The notes under the pieces are model-generated. The model saw only the letters and a program-made list of their open reading frames with translations. It ran no database searches and had not been told where the DNA came from. Positions 55,753 to 64,000 of a stretch of DNA of 64,000 bases are shown piece by piece; positions within the stretch are counted from its first letter, which is position 1, and each line of letters starts with the position of its first letter. The translations under genes and the position numbers were made by a program. Source of the DNA: Eutreptiella sp. 'Long Island Sound 2002' (Eukaryota > Euglenozoa > Euglenophyceae > Eutreptiales > Eutreptiaceae). The DNA lies in the NCBI GenBank assembly GCA_964036045.1, contig OZ038378.1:146161767-146225766 (forward strand), in the 5' to 3' direction.

Positions 55753-56000
55753 GGAAAAACGTGCACTTCGAACTGCCGAACCCACCCACATCACCCCAAC
55801 CCGCGCCCACATCCTCAATCCCCGTCGCCCGCCACATGCCACAGACCCGCAAGAGGCATAGCATCGGTGCGCCCGTTGTGACCAGCACACGACGTAGTCC
55901 AGTACCTGCTCGGAAGCGCCTGAGCCTCGGCCACGTTTTGCCCAGCCCAAGTGACCTGGCGAATCGGCGGACCAAAGTCGCTGGCGCCCTGGCTCAGGTA
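55753..56000 (+). CDS. Possible later exon of the Arg/Ser/Pro-rich gene
   Basis: Begins after a weak acceptor (CCTGGAAATCAG) and ends at GCCCTGGCTCAG|GTATGG. The reading HFELPNPPTSPQPAPTSSIP is followed by basic RKRHS and RKRLS words like those of the exon upstream. Phase with 54,557-55,105 is unproven. Confidence 0.35.
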
Positions 56001-56124
56001 TGGCTGTGTGTCTGCGTCGCTGTGACGTCTGTGGTTCCGCCGTTTGCTGGTGTTCTTTGAAATCCGTTGCCAAGGGCAGGGCCCTCCGCACACGGTGGGT
56101 GTGGACAGTGGACACTGAGGGGCT

Positions 56125-56451
56125 CAACCATTGCTGCTCAAAGCAGCAATCTGTCTCTGGGCCATACAGCCGGCCTTAGCTAGCATTGGTGCTTTGTGCA
56201 GCTGTGGGCTGCACCTTGCAGCTGGGCTTGGCTGTTGTGAGCAGCTGCTTGTTGCTGTTTCGGCAGCTGTTTGATGCTGCTCTGTGCAGCACGGCTTGGT
56301 TGCTCTGTGGAATGGCTTGTTGCTGCTGATGCTCCTACTGCTCCAAGCTGTCCATCTGACTGGAGAAGGGGCTAACTTCAGGTGCCCAGAGCAGTAACAG
56401 TTGAGTGCGAACATCAGCTGCATGCAGCAGCGACATCCATCTGCTGAAAGC
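56125..56451 (+). repeat. Direct repeat, copy 2 (GCTGC-rich)
   Basis: Counterpart of 51,178-51,465, with an extra segment TAGCATTGGTGCTTTGTGCA...CACCTTG near 56,179. An open frame on the minus strand running through it is a by-product of the repeat. Confidence 0.9.
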
Positions 56452-57149
56452 GGCAACATGAAACTGCACGAAGCAGCAACCCGCCGCTGCACAGAGCAAC
56501 AAAACCTGGCAGCAACCCCCCAAGAACCCCAGGAATCCTGCCATGTCAGAGGCCGCCACAGGGTCGGTTGGTCGTGGCTTGCAAAGCGGGGCACCTCCCA
56601 CACAAGGCGCGCAGCGGGACCGTGGCCTCTGATCGGCAAAGAGGTCACGTGGAAAGATCTTAGGATATTAGGTTCAGGCTTGTGTTTGTTTGTGCTTTGT
56701 GGGTTGACACTTTTTTGATTTCTTTTGGTTTCTTCTTTTTTGTTGGATGGTGTGCTTGGACGTGGGGCATGCACTGTAGCCAGGGAGCTGACAAACCTCA
56801 AAATAAAAGCAAGGTAGACACAGAAGAGCGGTTTGACTATAACGGCCCAAAGGGTGGCTGAATTTCTTTTAGATAATAAAAGTACCCAGGACATGCCTGG
56901 TTCGCGCAGTGCATCACCTGCTAGCCTGTGGTTTGGAGAAAGAAAGAACACACACAATGAACAACCGTGAGGTCAAGGCCAAAGAGAAGTGGTGAAAATG
57001 AAGAACAAGGTGTCCAAACCGGTATTGCGCATGCATCATCAAGGCAGCGCAGAAGCCTTTTTGAATGTGGGTTGAGCAAAGCAGCAAGAAAAAGGAGAAA
57101 ATGGTAAGCTACTGGCACATCACTGCTGCCATCCAAAAGTCTTCACCAC

Positions 57150-57420
57150 CATGAGCAGCTAGATTTTCCTGCACAAAGCCGCAACATACCACTGCACAAG
57201 GGATCCACGCACAGCTGCACCAGAGCAGCCAAATGGCACAGCGGAACACAGCTCTGCACAGCGGCTAAATTTATCTGTGCACAACAGCTACATTTGGCTG
57301 CACAGGTGGAAGCATGGTGCTGCATGAAGCAGCACTGCACAGCTGCACTGAGCAGCTGAAATCATGCGCGTAGCAGCAACACTCAGCGGCAAAACACATT
57401 GGCACAAAGCAGTGACACAA
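57150..57420. repeat. GCAGC/GCACAGC-rich low-complexity block
   Basis: Many spaced copies of TGCACAGCNGC, GAGCAGCTGA and CTGCACAGC recur with irregular spacing. Related in vocabulary to the direct repeats at 51.2 and 56.1 kb, but not alignable along its length. Confidence 0.55.
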
Positions 57421-58109
57421 GGCTGCATTGCGTTCTTGCGGACCATATGCAGACACCCATATTGTGGTTGGGAGAAGGGGTTTGTGCCTGCCCCCTGGTA
57501 ACAGTAGCAAAAATCAGCCACTGCACCCAATAGACTGTGGACCCTGAAAAGAATCGCCCCCCCCCCGCCTCCTCCCTCTGCCATACTGTCCGGGTGGGCT
57601 CTAATGCCTTTTTTAGTGTTGTCCATCATGTACCCACAAAACCACAAAAGTAGTGATGTACACAGTGGCGTATGCAAAGTTGGTCATGCCACATATATTC
57701 TTTTGGCTACCCGACACACTCAGAGGACCAGTCTGAATATAGCACAAACCGGTCACTTTGTGGGTGCACAGTGGGAAAGGGCTGTGTCGGAGGTTTTTGA
57801 AGATGGCGGAGATGATGGTTTTGGTGTTTTTGGATTAAGAGAAATGTAGGAAGACCAATTTTGAAGACCGGAGAGATTGGTCTTGGTAGTCTGATGGTTT
57901 TGTACCACTTGGCACCATTTTAGAGCACTTTATGACACTTCCCTACCCTCCTCCCCTTTGCCCGCGCACACGTGCATGCGTGCAACCACACATCACACAC
58001 AAAGAGCACATACAAACACCTAGTCCGTATTTTAGTTCCCATGAAGGGCTGTAAAGCATTGTTGCACCTTAAATGAAAGAAATGCACCGTTTTGTCTTAC
58101 TGGTTACTT
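57421..58109. other. No gene recognised
   Basis: Short frames only. Nothing can be supported. Confidence 0.35.
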
Positions 58110-58506
58110 GAACCCTAGTTTTGGCCCTTTTTCACCAGTTGGTTGTTCCATAACAGGTTTTTTTTTTTACACTTCTTGTGCATTGAGGATGTGGCACATT
58201 TGAATTGCCACCTATTTTGACCCATTTTCAGCCATTTTAGCCCATCTTCACACGGCTTTGCTGCATGTTCTTTGTGAGAGGTGGATGGTGGATTATGATG
58301 ATGGGGAACCACTAGACGTGGTGTACATTCACAATGCAAAAAATCGGCAAGTGGGTTGTTACACATTCCAAAGCGGATTCTAACCTTCATGGCCATTGCT
58401 TTGCTATCTCTAGGAAACAATGTCTTTTGTGGGTTCTCTTTATGAGCCAGCACTTGAACCCTCCATCTGCACTCTCGGATGATCGCAAATCAGTAGCATG
58501 GCTTAT
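58110..58506 (-). repeat. Dispersed 400-bp repeat, copy 2
   Basis: Inverted relative of 25,695-26,095. The minus strand gives HKENPQKTLFPRDSKAMAMK. Shared landmarks are CTTGAACCCTAGTTTTGGCC, CATTTGAATTGCCACCTATT and GAACCCTCCATCTGCACTCT. Confidence 0.6.
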
Positions 58507-60645
58507 CAGTTCCGAGGGAGCGTTATTGCGAATTGAACAGACCCGTCCACTTTAGACCATTTTAGCATTCGCTGTGCCAATACTGGTCTTGCCAGTCTTT
58601 GCCAATCTGCTAAGTGAAATGGACCGTAAAGTGTGCTAAAGTGGACCGTTCCGTTAAGCTTGCAAAGACCAGTCTGCCCGGTCTACCCGATCTGACTGAG
58701 CTGACCGTTTAGATGCAAAACACTAACATGACACAAAGTGGTTTCCTTTGCCTGATTTTTTACATCTGAAGCGGCCCTAACACAAGGACTAGAAACTGGT
58801 CGTGATACTGCTCGCACGTGGGAGCAAAAGGAATATGCACAGGAGTACACATGTCCCTGCACACACACTCGTACGCGCGGCACACACACACACACACACA
58901 CACAGTTTGCTGCGGGGAGTGTTGAGTCATCGATTCTACTGAAGTGAAGCACCAGAGCCACAATCGGCTGCTAGGCCCAAGCAGAGACAACCAGCAGTAG
59001 TGGCGTCCTTAATCAGTGGTCTGGGTGTCCAAGGTTGTTGCGGGTTGTGAAGCCCTTGTGCCTTGTCTAGCCAAGCAGGCTTGACTGTCAGTCCCCACCT
59101 CGCCCATGGGGCCGCTGGTAGCCATGGATGAAAGGGCAAGTTGCAGACACAAGCGTGCATGTGCGTCCTTTGGTGCTCTGGATGGGACCATGTGGCAGGA
59201 GCTACTGGCGGCACTTTGTGCATATTTTGATAGCAAGCCCCGACAAGGGTGGCCATTGCAGGGCCACAATATGGAACAAATGGTTGTTTGTAGTCTAAGG
59301 ACTATAGACATGTGGAACCTTGCACTTTGCAAATGATTGGATGATGGCCGTGGCCCCCCCCCAGCCCCCACCCCTCCGTATACACTGCAAAACTCAATGA
59401 GCAGTTGCCCATCTGATGGCGCCATGATGAGTGGGACCGAACCACTATGAACGCTCAACGCTCAACACGCAATGCCCCCCTGCCCCCAACCCCCTCGACA
59501 TCTGCGTGCCTGCTTGACTCCCTGCAGTTGGTTGAGATGGAACCCCCCCCCCAAAAAAAAGGCTCCCAAATTCGATCTTCCCATACTAGATTTGAGGAAT
59601 GACTCCGCTGAGGCAGAGCCTCTGAGGACACACAATCAACCATATCTCAGAAGACATGCATGTCAAAGTCAGCCTTTGGGTGCACCTGCATTGTATTCTA
59701 TTTGGCTTATACTCCTTGGGCCGTGTGCTGCGGGCCGTAGGTTGAAAAACTCAGTGGGTTCAGGCGTGATTAAGGCGACTTTATTCATATGGATAAAGAC
59801 ATGCTACACACGGCCATACAGGTTTGTGGGGGCCATCTGTGGGGTGGGGATTTGGCATTACATAAAGACGGTGATTCAAGAGAGCATAGGCACAAGAAGC
59901 ACCGGGACAGCCACCCAGCAAAAACCCTGACGCAGTGCGAATGAATTTGCTGGAGAACAATGGTGGGAAGTGTCTACGATGGGGACATCCGATTCAACTT
60001 ACTGACCACCTTACTGCCCTCCCACACACGCACGTGCACACCCACCCACCCACCCACACACACACACTTGTCGTTGCTGAAGGCACTCTTCCCCAAAAGC
60101 CAAGAGCAACACCATTTGCGTGTGCACTACAGCCACAGCATCAATGTTGGCGATGTGCCAAGCGATGACAGTTTGTGGACATGGTGATGAGTGGCCCTAG
60201 GCTGGAATTTGTACACATGAAGCGCTAGTGTATTGTAAGCCTCCCTGAAAAGCATTGAGCGCACCGTATACTTATGCACCCTGCCCCCACTTTGTATTGC
60301 CGCTGACCACCACATATTATGTGGTGGTGGCTTATAGACAGGGTGATGAGCGCCCTCAGGCAGGATTGCTGCAGACTGTAGACACAAAGTGCCATTACTT
60401 TGTTGTATATTTTCCAAGAAGCTCTATGCAACACCATCTGCCGTTTGTGACATATGATACATTGCCACATGCGTGTGACATGCTGCGCAGTAATGCATGT
60501 GTGATAATGCAAATCCACTCAACAAATGAAGGACACCTTTGGGTCTGGAATTCTCCCAACCAACGGCAGAGGGGAAAGCTGGGATGTGTTTAGTGCTTGG
60601 CCTACCCTTGGGGGGTGGGGGCGGATAGGTGGGTGAGTATTAGGG
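58507..60645. other. Right part of the enclosed segment; no gene called
   Basis: A (CA)12 tract lies at 58,879-58,903 and a short CACCCACC/CACA tract at 60,034-60,068. A block near 60,170-60,360 carries two diverged copies of GTGATGAG(T/C)G(G/C)CCT(A/C)GGCTGGA, spaced about 160 bp apart. No coding sequence can be supported. Confidence 0.4.
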
Positions 60646-63110
60646 AAATTCTATTGCCTTCGGCAAGTCCACCTCGCAGAGATTCTACCCCAAGCCACAC
60701 ACACCCTAAATAGGGTAAAAACTACATAAATACGGCCTAAAAAATGCTTTACATACCTTGGATGGTCATTTTAAGTGGTGACAATATCAAAAAAACAGGT
60801 TTTGAAAACTTCGATTTTTGAGCTGCCCAGGGTGAAAAACTACATAAGCAGGTTGTGTACCAATCCCTTGGGAGCCCCCCCCCCCCCCGTGCGGCCAAAA
60901 CCCAAATAGGGTGAAAAACATGTAAATACGGCCTAAAACGTGCTTTACATACCTTGGATGGTCATTTTAAGTGGTGACAATATCAAAAAAACAAGTTTCG
61001 AAAACTTCCATTTTTGAGCTGTCCGGTTTGAAAAACTGCATTAGCAGGTTGTGTACCAATCCCTTGGGAGACAGCCCCCCCCCCAGACCTAATACCCAAA
61101 TAGGATGAAAAACACGCAAATACAGCCTAAAACATGCTTTACATACCTTGGATGGTCATTTTAGGTGATCACAATATCATAAAAACCAGTTTTGAAAACT
61201 TCGATTTTTGAGCTGCCCAGGGTGAAAAAAAACTACATAAGCAGGTTGTGTACCAATCCCTTGGGAGACACCCCCCCCCCCCCCCCCGGGACCTAATACC
61301 CAAATAGGGTGAAATATGCGTAAATACGGCCTAAAACATGCTTTACATACCTTGGATGGTCATTTTAGGTGATCACAATATCAAAAAAACCAGTTTTGAA
61401 AACTTCGATTTTTGAGCTGCCCAGGGTGAAAAACTACATAAGCAGGTTGTGTACCAATCCCTTGGGAGCCCCCCCCCCCTCCCCCCCGGACCTAATACCC
61501 AAATAGGGTGAAAAACATGTAAATACGGCCTAAAACATGCTTTACATACCGTGGATGGTCATTTTGGGTGGTCACAATATCAAAAAAACAAGTTTTGAAA
61601 ACTTCGATTTTTGAGCTGCCCAGGGTGAAAAAAAAACTACATTAGCAGGTTGTGTACCAATCCCTTGGGAGACCCCCCCCCCCGGACCTAATACCCAAAT
61701 AGGATGAAAAACACGCAAATACAGCCTAAAACATGCTTTACATACCTTGGATGGTCATTTTGGGTGGTCACAACATCATAAAAACCAGTTTTGAAAACTT
61801 CGATTTTTGAGCTGCCCAGGGTGAAAAAAAACTACATAAGCAGGTTGTGTACCAATCCCTTGGGAGACACCCCCCCCCCCCCCCCCCGGGACCTAATACC
61901 CAAATAGGGTGAAATATGCGTAAATACGGCCTGAAACATGCTTTACATACCTCGGATGGTCATTTTAGGTGATCACAATATCAAAAAAACCAGTTTTGAA
62001 ACTTCGATTTTTGAGCTGCCCAGGGTGAAAAACTACATAAGCAGGTTGTGTACCAATCCCTTGGGAGCCCCCCCTCCCCCCCGGACCTAATACCCAAATA
62101 GGGTGAAAAACATGTAAATACGGCCTAAAACATGCTTTACATACCGTGGATGGTCATTTTGGGTGGTCACAATATCAAAAAAACAAGTTTTGAAAACTTC
62201 GATTTTTGAGCTGCCCAGGGTGAAAAAAAACTACATTAGCAGGTTGTGTACCAATCCCTTGGGAGACCCCCCCCCCCCCCCGGACCTAATACCCAAATAG
62301 GATGAAAAACACGCAAATACAGCCTAAAACATGCTTTACATACCTTGGATGGTCATTTTGGGTGGTCACAACATCAAAAAAACAAGTTTCGAAAACTTCG
62401 ATTTTTGAGCTGCCCGGGGTGAAAAACTGCACAAGCAGGTTATGTGCTGGCCCATTCACTAGGCCATTATTGGTGGAAACAGTCATTTCGCGTCTTTGGC
62501 ATGGGTTGTGAACGGCCCTAGGCAAGGCTAGAGACTGCAAAAAACGTCCTTCCGTATCCTAGTAGGCATATACTGTCACAACATCCCCACTCACACCCCT
62601 CCGAGTGGGTAGCACGGGGTCACCGAGGTTGCCAAAACCGCCAACATAGCAAAAATGGCTGAAAAGTGCATAAACTGCACCAGCGCTCGTCCCACTCTGC
62701 CCCATACAAACCCTATGGAGTCGGGACCCGGAAACACTTTTTCGGCTCAAAATCAAAAAAAAAACCAAAAGATTCATGATTTTCGACCCAAAAAAAGGGG
62801 GGGTCATTTTTTTTGACATTTTTGACCCCCCCCCCCCCCACCCCCCCCACCCCCCCCCCCCCCCTCCCTGAAAACCTGAAAAAAGTGGGTTTCAAGTGGG
62901 GGGGGGTCTGGGGGGCTCCGGACCAAAAACTCATTGGGGGATGCGTTTATTGGACAAAATAATGATTTTACAAGGGGTTAAACTAACAATTCAACCCCTT
63001 GGGGTAGGGTACGCGAATAGGCCCAAAAAGGCCAAAATGGGGGGGTATGTGGCGTTTTCCCCATATATACGCCTGCCTGGCTTTGATCTAACAACCTCTG
63101 CGAGGTGATT
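60646..63110 (-). repeat. Right arm of the 21-kb inverted repeat pair
   Basis: Reverse complement of 42,006-44,038 over its length. It is about 430 bp longer because it has nine tandem 195-bp units instead of seven. Its inner end is AAATTCTATTGCCTTCGGCA and its outer end is CAACCTCTGCGAGGTGATT. Identity of unique parts such as 62,900-63,090 versus 42,030-42,200 is high by eye. Confidence 0.85.
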
Positions 63111-63781
63111 CTGGGTGTTTTGGTCAGGTTGGGCAGTGGGTGGGAGGAGTCCCCAACAGCCCCCCACCCCGCACCCCTGGTGGGGGTGGGATATTTTGGG
63201 TTTTCTCAAAAATTGGATGGGTGGGTCTCTAAATTGACCCCCCCCACCCTTTCAGGATAAGCACATCCCTGGCCAGAAGCAACCCTGAACTCCGTGAGAA
63301 TCATCCCCACACCAGACTGCAGGAGATGCCAGTTGTTTTTCCACATATTTTTTCTTGCAACTTTCATTTACAATGGTTTGCATAGTGTTCCCTTTTTTTG
63401 TTGAAGATTGCGGAAAGACCTTCGCTTGAACACTAAGAAGCTGGCCACCCCAGGCTGAAGGAGGCAAGGGGGTGCAGGTGTTGAATGGGTATTCAAGGAG
63501 TCAATGTTTTTTTGGCAAGGTGGGTGAGCAAGATGGGCAACATCTGGCGTAGGATTGCACATCTCTTGGTCGATCGAGTTGTGTTGCTTGTGTGCCGTCG
63601 GCATAAATACATTTTCTGCGGTTTCACCGGTGCTTCAGTGTTGGGGTTGCCTTGGTGGTTGGATTGGGCAGCCCCTGTTGATGAGTTTGTTCATTTTCTT
63701 ATGAAGTGTCTTGGAAACCTTTTTTGTTTTTTGGTGTGCTATTTCACGACCCCAGTTGTTGAGGCTTTGTCTGGCTTGCAG
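63111..63781. other. No gene recognised; upstream intron of the last exon
   Basis: Includes a G/C-rich patch at 63,150-63,245. From about 63,600 the sequence becomes T-rich before the splice acceptor at 63,781, consistent with an intron. Confidence 0.4.
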
Positions 63782-64000
63782 GCTGTTGAGGGTTGCTGGG
63801 ATGCCGCTGAACCAACTGTATCTCTGCAGAATCGCTCTCTCCAGCCTCACATGGTTGACGCCAGATTATTCCCCAAGTGTGCAGATTCCATTGAGACCAG
63901 CGACGTTGTGTCCTCCGTACCCTTGCATTTGAATGCAGCGAAGCAGCAGTTGCTGCAGCAGCGGTGTCGCCTGCTGAGCACGCCCGGGCCATACAGCCCC
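63782..64000 (+). CDS. Open exon running off the window end
   Basis: After a clear acceptor (GTCTGGCTTGCAG) the frame AVEGCWDAAEPTVSLQNRSL, VDARLFPKCADSIETSDVVS, LHLNAAKQQLLQQRCRLLST stays open for 73 codons to the last base. It has no start or stop in the window, so simple ORF searches miss it. Gln/Leu-rich helical content near the end suggests a coiled coil. No family recognised. The gene continues to the right. Confidence 0.5.

Noticed and set aside
56124-56957. 277-codon minus-strand frame
   Set aside because: Much of it is the antisense of the GCTGC direct repeat, with the rest lacking protein-like features.

Overview
This window reads as nuclear DNA of a eukaryote, most likely a microalga and possibly a green alga. 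The evidence is two eukaryotic-type tRNA genes, exon-like open stretches bordered by GT and AG splice signals (often GTGAG or GTAAG donors), no operons or ribosome-binding sites, very long C/G homopolymers, large CA microsatellites, and a Penelope-like retroelement with an N-terminal GIY-YIG endonuclease and a CxC linker, a type reported from green algae, some other protists and invertebrates. The species cannot be fixed from sequence alone. Host genes are sparse and appear only as exon islands; most of the window is repeats and decayed mobile DNA.

Layout. 0.7-1.9 kb (minus): relic of a UPF1/SETX-type superfamily 1 helicase. 2.2-2.9 kb: degenerate tandem repeats. 4.64-12.30 kb: the most striking object, a 7.7-kb element with about 175-185 bp terminal inverted repeats carrying three same-strand genes: a 2-oxoglutarate/Fe(II) dioxygenase, a novel coiled-coil protein, and a candidate DDE/RNase-H-like transposase with a Cys cluster. 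Arrays of a self-complementary CTCAGTGAGCG word form the termini and also separate the genes. 13-17.3 kb: dispersed minisatellites and an unrecognised relic. 17.6-19.4 kb (minus): probable multi-exon host gene. 21.8-22.5 kb: small inverted-repeat element with a Cys-rich zinc-finger-like relic. 23-36 kb: repeats, relics, and fragments of one or two genes encoding membrane-type proteins (minus). 36.8-40.5 kb (minus): degenerate Penelope-like element bracketed by CA microsatellites. 42.0-44.0 and 60.6-63.1 kb: two inverted copies of a 2.0-2.5 kb element built on a tandem 195-bp repeat, enclosing a 16.6-kb segment with tRNA-Trp, tRNA-Thr, a small intact gene whose decayed paralogue lies at 26.2 kb, a Ser/Pro/Arg-rich gene and several exon candidates. 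63.78 kb to the end: an open exon that runs out of the window.

How the parts may work together. In the 7.7-kb element the transposase candidate would act on the CTCAGTGAGCG-rich, GCGC-containing termini. The dioxygenase resembles in general plan the TET/JBP-type or AlkB-type oxygenases that modify bases, and could alter the methylation state of those ends or of the host target. That link is inference. Several coding units (dioxygenase 3' half, retroelement, membrane-protein gene) show single-base frame changes, so decay and uncorrected homopolymer errors must both be considered.
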